Positions 1 to 6,084 of a stretch of DNA of 8,172 bases are shown here, piece by piece; the stretch's first letter is position 1; the number at the start of each line of letters is the position of its first letter. The translations under genes were made by a program, and so were the position numbers. The stretch comes from Verrucomicrobiota bacterium. GTDB lineage: Bacteria > Verrucomicrobiota > Verrucomicrobiia > Limisphaerales > UBA1096. The notes below the pieces were generated by a model, which was not told the DNA's origin, made no database searches, and was given only the letters and a program-made list of their open reading frames with translations. The stretch lies in the NCBI GenBank assembly GCA_003972865.1, contig QOAX01000200.1:1-8172 (forward strand), given 5' to 3'.

Positions 1-1155
1 GGCGATGGTGGCGGCGCCAACGCCACTTTTGTCCAAGAGGGCGGCGTCAACGACCTCCCGGGAAACCCCGCGAGCCCCGAGATTAATCGGCAAGCGGACG
101 ATGATTACTACTTTGCTGGTGAATACACGAAGGTGATTCCAAACAACGGCGATTATGAACCGGTAGGCTCGGTGTTGGTCAACGAGGAGGCAGGTGAACG
201 GGCCTTCGCGGGTATCGATAATAATCTCCGTTACCATTTCAATCTGCCCGCCAGCTTGAAACCCACAGATCAACTGATGGTCACTTTTGACGCTAACAAT
301 CTAGATAACAATGGATTTGACCCTCAGTACGGCATCGAGGTTTATTTCAATAACGAGCTTGTCCAGGAGGAGATTGTCATTTACCCGGAAAACCTGGACA
401 CCGATTATACGACGCCTCCTTTCACGCTGGAGAGCGTCGGTGCTGAAGTCGGTCCTGGCTTCGACAACATTATCACGCTCAAAGGTATCAATTACAACGC
501 GGACGGCGGAGGTAATTGGATGGGTATCGACTATGTCCAGTTGGATCCAATTCCGCAGCCGGTGTTTCCGTTGGCCATAGGGCTGGATGACGATGGGTGG
601 CCGGTTGGCGATGGTGGAGGAATCAACGCCTCCTTCGTTCAGGAGAATGGGACGATCAATGATCTGCCGGGAAGTCCCAGCAGTCCGGAAACCGCGCGAC
701 AAGCCGACAACGATTACTACTTCGCCGGGGTTTACACGAAGACCATCGTTGAGGATGAGTGGGGAGACTATGACCCGGTAGGTATCGTGCCACGGAACGA
801 AGAAGCCGCCGAGCGCGCCTTCGCTGCCGAAGACAACGATCTGCGCTACCACTTCAACCTTCCCGCGACGCTAGAGCCCACCGATGAGGTAACTGTCTCT
901 TTTGATCCGCTCAATCTTGACGAAAGCGGAACCGATCCTCGCTATGGTATTGAAATCTATTTCAATGACGTGCTCGTCCAGGAGGAGATTGTGATCCAGC
1001 CAGATGACTTGGGTAATAAGTTCACGACCGAGCCGTTTACTCTAGCCAGCGTGAACGCTGAGATGGGTCCAGGCCCGGATAATATCGTGAGCCTCAAGGG
1101 GGTGAACTACAACTGGGATGGGGGAGGGAATTGGATGGGCATCGATTACGTCCAA
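1..1155 (+). repeat. Two tandem in-frame copies of a ~202-residue coding repeat
   Basis: Copy 1 starts at or before base 1 (GDGGG motif) and copy 2 starts at 607 (the same GDGGG motif), a period of 606 nt at that point. By the GNWMGIDYVQ motif (Trp at residues 173 and 378) the offset is 205 residues. The three extra residues in copy 2 come from small insertions, one before NDLPG and two before GDY.PV. The protein is strongly conserved but the DNA has diverged; the longest identical stretch I noticed is 17 nt, at 361-377 and 976-992. This indicates an old duplication kept by selection on the protein. Confidence 0.88.
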
Positions 1156-1377
1156 ATAAGCCATTTGGAGGATATGCCGCCTGAATTGCCGCCTGAATTT
1201 CTGCCGAGTGTCGTGAGCAATGGCCAGTTGACGCTTTCCTGGACCGGCAGCGGTAACCTCGAGTGGGCCCCTGAGGTTACTGGCCCTTGGACAGCCGTTA
1301 CTCCTATTCCGACGACTCCGTACTCGGAAAACTTCAGCGTGGCTGACCGGCGCTTTTACCGCCTTCGAAAGCCTTAG
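1..1377 (+). CDS. Secreted tandem beta-sandwich repeat protein, C-terminal part (5' end outside window)
   Basis: The frame is open from base 1, so the gene begins upstream; 458 residues are visible and it closes with two consecutive TAG stops. Residues 1-202 and 203-385 are two copies of one domain. Shared blocks are QAD.DYYFAG.YTK, NEEA.ERAFA, LRYHFNLPA.L.PTD, YGIE.YFN..LVQEEIVI and GGGNWMGIDYVQ. A Pro/Glu-rich linker (about 390-402) leads to a last segment (403-458) with LSWTGSGNLEWAPEVTGPW and a terminal FYRLRKP. Tails of this kind are, from memory, typical of exported Verrucomicrobiota proteins and may act in sorting or as a small terminal domain. Alternating beta-type patterns and Asp/Asn-rich turns suggest a lectin-like beta-sandwich; that fold is an inference. 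No catalytic motif is visible. The GTG at 133 lies inside the first repeat and is not the real start. Surface location is inferred, since the signal peptide is not in view. Confidence 0.85.
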   Translation, partial: GDGGGANATFVQEGGVNDLPGNPASPEINRQADDDYYFAGEYTKVIPNNGDYEPVGSVLVNEEAGERAFAGIDNNLRYHFNLPASLKPTDQLMVTFDANNLDNNGFDPQYGIEVYFNNELVQEEIVIYPENLDTDYTTPPFTLESVGAEVGPGFDNIITLKGINYNADGGGNWMGIDYVQLDPIPQPVFPLAIGLDDDGWPVGDGGGINASFVQENGTINDLPGSPSSPETARQADNDYYFAGVYTKTIVEDEWGDYDPVGIVPRNEEAAERAFAAEDNDLRYHFNLPATLEPTDEVTVSFDPLNLDESGTDPRYGIEIYFNDVLVQEEIVIQPDDLGNKFTTEPFTLASVNAEMGPGPDNIVSLKGVNYNWDGGGNWMGIDYVQISHLEDMPPELPPEFLPSVVSNGQLTLSWTGSGNLEWAPEVTGPWTAVTPIPTTPYSENFSVADRRFYRLRKP

Positions 1378-1415
1378 TAGCCTGGTGTCTATTAGAGATC
1401 TGTCGGGTAAAGCTG

Positions 1416-1623
1416 TCAATCCCTCCTGTACTGTGGGGAACACTGTGTGCACGTTGATTGGCAATGACTGACTAACTCTTGCGAGGCGGTCGTTTCTGGT
1501 TTTGTAGCTTCGGCAACTTGTTCAGCGGTTTTTGGTGTCCGATGGAGAAGTCGAGTGCTGTGATGTGCTCGCACACCCCACCAACAGCACGGCTGCGATT
1601 GTTGTGATTAGGAGGTGTTTCAT
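1416..1623 (-). pseudogene. Frameshifted, truncated lipoprotein-leader gene remnant
   Basis: On the minus strand an ATG at 1623 opens MKHLLITTIAAVLLVGC, a lipoprotein signal peptide: basic start, hydrophobic core, lipobox LVGC with Cys17, then a Ser/Thr-rich stretch. The frame stops at 1522-1524 after 33 residues. Omitting one A from the A5 run (plus-strand TTTTT at 1529-1533) lets the reading continue as DTKTAEQVAEATKPETTASQE and on to a TGA at 1416-1418, about 68 residues in all. From memory, the leader followed by a Pro/Ala/Glu/Lys-rich linker closely resembles verrucomicrobial lipoproteins that continue into ankyrin repeats. No ankyrin repeat follows here, so the gene is both frameshifted and truncated. 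It begins 3 nt after the stop of the membrane-protein gene and has no strong Shine-Dalgarno site. An alternative is a true 33-residue lipopeptide gene, but the family-like sequence in the shifted frame argues for decay. Confidence 0.6.
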
Positions 1624-1626
1624 TTT

Positions 1627-1860
1627 TTAGGAATCTTCTGGCTGTTTTGATTTGGAAAGGCGTGCGCCAACTTGCAAACCAACTACCAAGCCAAGAAGCC
1701 CTCCAATAATTGTAACCAGAAGCCACGCACCGGCCTCGAAAGGGCCAAGGGTGTATCTGTCGCTCGGACGAATATCAAGCATCTGCCATAACCCAGCTTC
1801 TATGCCAAGCAAGAACAAACACCAAAACACTCCACTGCCCACAACTGCTCCAACATACAC
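1627..1860 (-). CDS. Small two-helix inner-membrane protein, unknown function
   Basis: The product is 77 residues with two clear hydrophobic segments, about 2-24 (rich in Val, Gly, Phe and Leu, with Trp13) and 42-66. They are joined by a polar loop containing DIRPSDRY. A basic then acidic tail (RLSKSKQPEDS) follows, so the C-terminus, and by hairpin topology the N-terminus, probably faces the cytoplasm. The second helix has Gly53, Gly57, Gly61 and Gly65 at four-residue spacing, a glycine-zipper pattern associated with close helix packing. The start is GTG at 1860. The in-frame stop at 1894-1896 rules out a start much further upstream, and an internal ATG (Met27) would remove the first helix. 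No Shine-Dalgarno site is visible because the upstream bases form a hairpin, so either the start is weak or the gene lost its 5' end. I do not recognise the family. The next element downstream is the lipoprotein remnant, 3 nt away. Confidence 0.55.
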   Translation of the reverse strand: MYVGAVVGSGVFWCLFLLGIEAGLWQMLDIRPSDRYTLGPFEAGAWLLVTIIGGLLGLVVGLQVGARLSKSKQPEDS

Positions 1861-1861
1861 C

Positions 1862-1893
1862 AGAGGCCGGGCATTGTGCCCGGCCTCTTTTTT
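1862..1893 (+). terminator. Intrinsic terminator-like hairpin, plus-strand orientation
   Basis: AGAGGCCGGGCA (1862-1873) pairs perfectly with TGCCCGGCCTCT (1877-1888), giving a 12-bp GC-rich stem with a 3-nt TTG loop. The run of six T (1888-1893) follows directly on the plus strand. On the minus strand the stem has A residues before it and no T run after it, so it should act on plus-strand transcripts only. The nearest plus-strand gene upstream ends at 1377, which is 484 nt away. Confidence 0.75.
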
Positions 1894-2199
1894 CTACCGT
1901 TCCCTTTGAAAAAAAGGAGTTAAAAGAGGAGAGGAAAGATGGTGGGGTTCAAGCCTATGAAACGTCGTCAATGGGACAGTCTGTAGAAGTTCGAGATTGT
2001 TATGTAAGGATTCAAGGGGCAAAGTAAATGAGTCGGTTCATGGTGTTAACAACCCAGTTAACGAGACCGGCCAGGTAAATGAATGGTTCCGGAGACAAAA
2101 AAGTGGTTGTAATCCTTCTTTGGCGAAAAGCGCTCGGGCGATGATCGCCGGAATTAAGTGGAGTTTGGTTGCTCGGTTTGGCATGGATAACCGGCACAG
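1894..2199. other. Non-coding interval upstream of the FG-GAP gene
   Basis: I find no supported gene here. The stretch 1905-1938 is purine-rich (AAAAAAAGGAGTTAAAAGAGGAGAGG type) and precedes a 15-codon ATG frame at 1939-1986 that I do not accept. Two GTTAAC sites lie at 2045-2050 and 2057-2062. They are flanked by an imperfect direct repeat, GTAAATGAGTCGGTTC (2024-2039) and GTAAATGAATGGTTC (2075-2089). A short palindrome GGCGATGATCGCC lies at 2137-2149. I cannot place a convincing -35/-10 pair for the gene at 2200. Confidence 0.5.
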
Positions 2200-5100
2200 A
2201 TGACTGACTCCACACAAATCAGCACTTCCGGTCGCTGCACTTGGCCAGGCGCGGTTGGCCTTGTTCTCTTGATTGCGTTGTGCGGGGTGTCGGTTGTCGC
2301 CCAACCGGGTGGCAGCCCATTGGCCAAGCATATGGCAGTGAAGCCTTCGGCTGCGGGAACCAAGCGCTTTGAACTGATCCACCCGGCTGCGGGCGGGATT
2401 GAGTTTGTCAACCGCTTTGCCGGGTTGGAGTTTTACAAAAACATGGTCGCTCACAACGGCGCCGGTGTGGCCGTTGGAGACGTCAACGGAGATGATCTGG
2501 CCGACATTTACCTCTGCAATATTCAGGGGGGCAACGCTCTGTATCTGAACCAGGGCAACTTTCGTTTTCGTCCCGTAACCCAAACGGCCGGTGTTGCCGA
2601 CGAGGATAAAATGAGTACTGGTTCGGTCCTTGCCGACGTGGACAACGACGGCGATAAAGATTTGCTCGTTAACGGGATTCAGTCCGGCACGCGGTTGTTC
2701 CTCAATGATGGCAGCGGCGGCTTTCAGTTGAGCGAAATATCGGGCCTCGACTCGGCCGGCACCACCAGTTCGTTGGCTTTGGCGGACATCGATGGCGATG
2801 GTGATCTCGATTTGTACGTGGCCCATTACATCGACCGGATGTACCTCGCCGATCCGACCACGGGATTTGAGTACTCCAAGCGCGGTGATCAATGGGTCGT
2901 CACACGGATCAACGGCGAGTCGACGCTCAAACCGAAATGGAAGGGCCGGTTCACGGTCTCGGACACCGGCCGGGTGCGTGAACTGCCGGAGGCTGACCGA
3001 CTTTATCTCAACAACGCCGACGGCACGTTTCGAGATGTGTCGGCGGAGCCGATGTTTATCGTCAACGGGGAATCGCGTGCGCTGGCTTCGTTTCGCGAAT
3101 GGGGCTTGGCTGTCACGTTTCGCGACGTGAACAATGACCTGCTTCCTGACCTGTACGTTTGTAATGATTTTGCCAGCCCGGACCGGTTTTGGATTAATCA
3201 AGGCAATGGCACCTTTGAGTTGGTGACGCATCGCAATATCCGGCACACGAGCCGTTCGTCGATGGGCGTGGATTTCACGGACCTTAACGCTGATGGCGTG
3301 CCGGACTTTATGCTGCTGGACATGCTCGATCCCGATCGCGCACGCCGTCTGGTGCAACTCGAAAAAGAGATCGAACGCTCGAGCCGGTTGCTCGACTGGA
3401 CCTACGTGCCGCGCTTCAACCGCAATGTATTGATGATTTCTCAGGGTGGGCAGCAGTGGTTCGACACAGCGTATTACTCCGGCGTGGCTGCGACGGCCTG
3501 GTCGTGGAACGTCCGCTTTCTCGATGCCGATCTTGACGGCGACGACGACATGCTGGTGACCAACGGATTTGCGTTCGACACGATGGACATGGACGCGAGC
3601 CTGCGGATCAAGTCGGCGCAACAGTCGGGGAGCAAGGACGCCCGCGCCCTGTACGAGATGAAGAAGCTTCAACCGCGCTACAACTCGCCGAATATGCTGT
3701 TCCGTAACGAGGGCCGGTTGCGCTTTACGGATGTTGGCGAGGAATTCGGGTTTGCTCACGATGGGATTACGTATGGTCTTGGGGTGGCGGACTTCGACAA
3801 CGATGGCGATCTCGATCTTGTGACCAACAACCTCAACGAGTCGCCCTCGCTCTATCGTAACACTTCGCAGGAGCCTCGCATTCAGGTTCGCTTGCCGGGC
3901 GGCGTGGGCAGTAAAGTTCGATTGGTGGGGCAGGGAGGAACAACGACGCGGGAGATTGTTTCCGGTGGCGGCTACCTGAGCAGCGACAGCGGCGAAGTTG
4001 TGTTTGCGGCGGGTGTTGCTGGCCAGTCGGAGATGCTGGTCGTGGAGTGGCGCGACGGAACGAAACCCACGCGCATCGAGCGGCCCGTCGTTAACTCGAT
4101 TTACACCGTGATCAAACCCAGCCTGGCCAGGCGCTGGGTCAAGGGGGAGGTCACTAAAACAACGCCGATGTTCCGTGAACTCCCGGATGCCATTTCGTTT
4201 CGACACCTTCCGAACCTGGCCAAGGACTTCGACGAGAACCCGCTGCTCTTCAAGCGGTTCAGCACGGCGGCCCCGGCGATGCTGTGCCGCGACTTTGACA
4301 ACAATGGACGATTGGACTTCGGTTTCCAATTGGCTCGCAGCGCAGGGGTTCAGGTGTTTCTTAATCTGGACGGCGACAATTTTCGCCCGGTCACTGCCCG
4401 GTACAACGACCCGTCCGGGTTCATGGGCAACGCTGGATGGCTGGATGGCTTTGCGGTCATCGAGGGCAAACCGAATTTTGTCGGGGCACTCAACAAAACA
4501 ATTCCGGCGATCGAGTCGTTGACTCAGCCGGCGGCACTGACGTTGCGTGGCGACATGGATGGCGATGGAACTGCAGACGCGATTTATATTACGCAGAACA
4601 CCCTGAACGACCATCCAGCCGAAAGTCGGGCGATGGTGTTTTTGAATCAATCGGGATCGTTTCGGCGCGCAGTCGATTGGGAGCAATCACTTGGTGCGCT
4701 TGGCCAGGTGACCAGTGCGGTGTTGGTTGACATGGATGAAGATGGCGACACTGACCTGCTGGTGTCACGTGACTTGGGGGCTATCGGCCTGTATCACAAT
4801 CGCGGCGACCGTTTCGTTGATGTCAGTGAGGCGTTTGGGATGCTCGAGTTTGTTGGCTTGTGGCAGGGCCTGGCTGTGGGGGATTTTGACAACGACGGTC
4901 GTGTCGATTTTGCCGCAGGTAATCTCGGGCGCAACAGCCCGATGGAACTCTACCCCGACGGTATTGTCCACTTGGGAAGAGGAGGAAAATCGCGATTGTC
5001 ACTGTATGCCATCAAGCGCGGGAGCGTGCATTTGCCGGTTGATGACATGGACCTGTACGCCAACGTTGTCGACCGTGCGAGATTGCCGGCAATGTACCGC

Positions 5101-5805
5101 CAGTTTTCAGACATCGACTTGGCGAAGGTGTTGGATTCATTCGACGGACTGAGGCGTACTCGGCTGAACTGTTTTGAGACGTCGGTGTTCCTGAACCGCG
5201 GCGGGAAATTCGAGCGCCGGGCATTGCCGCATCCGGCGCAGTTCAGTCCGACGTCCGGCATCAACGTAGCTGACTTCGACAACGATGGCCGCGAGGATCT
5301 GTTGTTGAGCCAAAATCTATATTCTCTTCGACCGGACTGGGGGCGGCTGGATTCGAGTGCCGGGATGATCCTGCTTGGCCAAGGCGATGGCCGGTTCGAG
5401 CCGGTGCGGGCCGGTGGCAGTGGTTTGGCCATCCTGGGTGACAGCCGGAACGCCTCGGTGGTCGATTTCAATCGCGACGGCCGAACCGATATCGTCGCGA
5501 CCCAGACGTTTGGCCAAACTCTGGTCTACCTTGGCCAGGCCGGGAAGCCGGGGATTCGGGTTGGATTTGCAGCGAACAATTCCTTGGCCCGGCGCCTGGG
5601 CGCTCGGGTTCGCCTGGTTTATCCGGATGGCTCCATGTCGCCCCGACGTTGGTTTCATTCGGGCGACGGGGTGATGGCCCAGTGTGCCCCCGAGCAGGTT
5701 TTGGGCTTTGGCCAGCGACCTCAATCGATTCAAATTGAGTGGTCGAATGGAACAAAAAAGGCTATTCCCGTCGAATCAGGCAAAAATGACTACGAGGTGC
5801 CGTAA
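2200..5805 (+). CDS. Exported double-module FG-GAP/VCBS-repeat protein with two ASPIC/UnbV-type domains (CRTAC1-like)
   Basis: A complete 1201-residue protein. Residues 1-34 form a signal peptide with hydrophobic core GAVGLVLLIALCGVSVV and a likely cut after VVA; Cys28 is not in a good lipobox. Thirteen calcium-loop motifs of the D.[DN].[DN]G..D type, some imperfect, begin at residues 94, 146, 196, 309, 361, 442, 531, 698, 785, 844, 895, 1025 and 1089, often 50-64 residues apart, as expected for beta-propeller blades. ASPIC/UnbV-like segments lie at about 571-636 (KVRLVGQGG ... VEWRDGT) and 1131-1190 (GARVRLVYPDG ... IEWSNGT). Each closes one module (about 55-640 and 655-1195). This layout is known from large exported proteins of Verrucomicrobiota and Planctomycetota, whose substrate is generally unknown; ligand or adhesion roles are inferred. 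ATG 2200 is the first start after an in-frame TAA at 2188-2190; its ribosome site is weak. It appears to be transcribed on its own. Confidence 0.92.
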   Translation: MTDSTQISTSGRCTWPGAVGLVLLIALCGVSVVAQPGGSPLAKHMAVKPSAAGTKRFELIHPAAGGIEFVNRFAGLEFYKNMVAHNGAGVAVGDVNGDDLADIYLCNIQGGNALYLNQGNFRFRPVTQTAGVADEDKMSTGSVLADVDNDGDKDLLVNGIQSGTRLFLNDGSGGFQLSEISGLDSAGTTSSLALADIDGDGDLDLYVAHYIDRMYLADPTTGFEYSKRGDQWVVTRINGESTLKPKWKGRFTVSDTGRVRELPEADRLYLNNADGTFRDVSAEPMFIVNGESRALASFREWGLAVTFRDVNNDLLPDLYVCNDFASPDRFWINQGNGTFELVTHRNIRHTSRSSMGVDFTDLNADGVPDFMLLDMLDPDRARRLVQLEKEIERSSRLLDWTYVPRFNRNVLMISQGGQQWFDTAYYSGVAATAWSWNVRFLDADLDGDDDMLVTNGFAFDTMDMDASLRIKSAQQSGSKDARALYEMKKLQPRYNSPNMLFRNEGRLRFTDVGEEFGFAHDGITYGLGVADFDNDGDLDLVTNNLNESPSLYRNTSQEPRIQVRLPGGVGSKVRLVGQGGTTTREIVSGGGYLSSDSGEVVFAAGVAGQSEMLVVEWRDGTKPTRIERPVVNSIYTVIKPSLARRWVKGEVTKTTPMFRELPDAISFRHLPNLAKDFDENPLLFKRFSTAAPAMLCRDFDNNGRLDFGFQLARSAGVQVFLNLDGDNFRPVTARYNDPSGFMGNAGWLDGFAVIEGKPNFVGALNKTIPAIESLTQPAALTLRGDMDGDGTADAIYITQNTLNDHPAESRAMVFLNQSGSFRRAVDWEQSLGALGQVTSAVLVDMDEDGDTDLLVSRDLGAIGLYHNRGDRFVDVSEAFGMLEFVGLWQGLAVGDFDNDGRVDFAAGNLGRNSPMELYPDGIVHLGRGGKSRLSLYAIKRGSVHLPVDDMDLYANVVDRARLPAMYRQFSDIDLAKVLDSFDGLRRTRLNCFETSVFLNRGGKFERRALPHPAQFSPTSGINVADFDNDGREDLLLSQNLYSLRPDWGRLDSSAGMILLGQGDGRFEPVRAGGSGLAILGDSRNASVVDFNRDGRTDIVATQTFGQTLVYLGQAGKPGIRVGFAANNSLARRLGARVRLVYPDGSMSPRRWFHSGDGVMAQCAPEQVLGFGQRPQSIQIEWSNGTKKAIPVESGKNDYEVP

Positions 5806-5819
5806 ATGCCTGTTTTTCT
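5777..5819 (+). terminator. Weak possible terminator at the 3' end of the FG-GAP gene
   Basis: CAGGCA (5777-5782, inside the last codons) can pair with TGCCTG (5807-5812), and TTTTTCT follows directly at 5813-5819. The stem is only 6 bp and the loop is 24 nt, so this is weak. A competing CAGGCA copy lies at 5844-5849. I see no better terminator before the next promoter. Confidence 0.22.
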
Positions 5820-6023
5820 AGGGCGCTCAAGGTCCGGGACCGGCAGGCAGGGGGGCATCCCCGCCAGTATAAATTAGAGGCTGCCGAGTCAGGCAAATTG
5901 AAAAAGAGAGGAAAACATCACCTCCTGCAAACTTTAGTCTCGTTCATCTGCTTGGAGGCTTCTTAAATCTCCATAAACCCGCAATATGCTCGAAATTATT
6001 ATGCTATTTTGCGATACAAACAC
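5820..6023. other. Intergenic spacer, GC-rich then AT-rich
   Basis: The first part (5820-5865) is GC-rich with short self-complementary stretches but no clean hairpin. The rest is AT-rich, particularly 5981-6020 just upstream of the promoter, where AT-rich DNA could act as an UP element. TATGCT occurs twice (5985-5990 and 6000-6005). No open frame here has a credible start and composition. Confidence 0.4.
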
Positions 6024-6052
6024 TTGACCGTAATATTGTCATTCTGGATAAT
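6024..6052 (+). promoter_or_regulatory. Sigma70-type promoter for the CBM9/LamG gene
   Basis: TTGACC (6024-6029) and GATAAT (6047-6052) are separated by exactly 17 nt, and each hexamer matches its consensus at five of six positions. The predicted start of transcription near 6059 leaves a leader of about 25 nt before the ATG at 6085. The AT-rich DNA upstream fits a strong constitutive promoter. No operator is evident. Confidence 0.7.
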
Positions 6053-6073
6053 CCCCGCCGCTCAACCTAACAT

Positions 6074-6077
6074 AGGA
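6074..6077 (+). promoter_or_regulatory. Ribosome binding site deciding the start at 6085
   Basis: AGGA at 6074-6077 lies 7 nt before the ATG at 6085 and 13 nt before a second in-frame ATG at 6091. The spacing favours 6085, although MKSRITG from the second ATG would also be a normal signal-peptide start. Confidence 0.6.
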
Positions 6078-6084
6078 ATCAAAT

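Noticed and set aside
1472..1726. 84-codon minus-strand frame overlapping both small minus-strand elements
   Set aside because: It crosses two better-supported frames (membrane helices and lipoprotein leader) and its own product, rich in Arg, Asn, Lys and Pro, shows no domain, signal or helix pattern.
1652..1909. 85-codon plus-strand frame ending beyond the hairpin
   Set aside because: It is antisense to the membrane protein, reads straight through the terminator and encodes a Pro/Ser/Arg-rich low-information product.
1939..1986. 15-codon ATG frame after a purine-rich GGAGAGGAAAG sequence
   Set aside because: The ribosome-site-like bases are good, but the peptide is too short to judge, has no leader-peptide pattern (no codon run, no following attenuator) and ends far from the next gene.
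1997..2203. 68-codon plus-strand frame overlapping the FG-GAP start by ATGA
   Set aside because: It has no ATG start or clear ribosome site, and its composition looks non-coding. The overlap alone could suggest translational coupling but nothing else supports it.
2038..4686. 882-codon open frame on the minus strand
   Set aside because: It is codon-aligned antisense to the FG-GAP gene. It stays open because that gene avoids TTA, CTA and TCA codons over this span; the frame closes at the TCA at 4687. The translation is rich in Arg, His, Val and Gln with no domain-like pattern, so it is a shadow.
5774..5897. Near-identical CGARTCAGGCAAA at about 5772-5784 and 5885-5897
   Set aside because: One copy is in the last codons of the gene and the other in the spacer. 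A single 13-nt pair with one mismatch is not enough to call a duplication or attachment site.
5916..5926. ATCACCTCCT, similar to the 3' end of 16S rRNA, or AGGAGG before a minus-strand ATG
   Set aside because: The minus-strand frame has only nine codons, AGGAGG is just 2 nt from the ATG, and the plus-strand copy lies upstream of the predicted transcript start. Probably chance.
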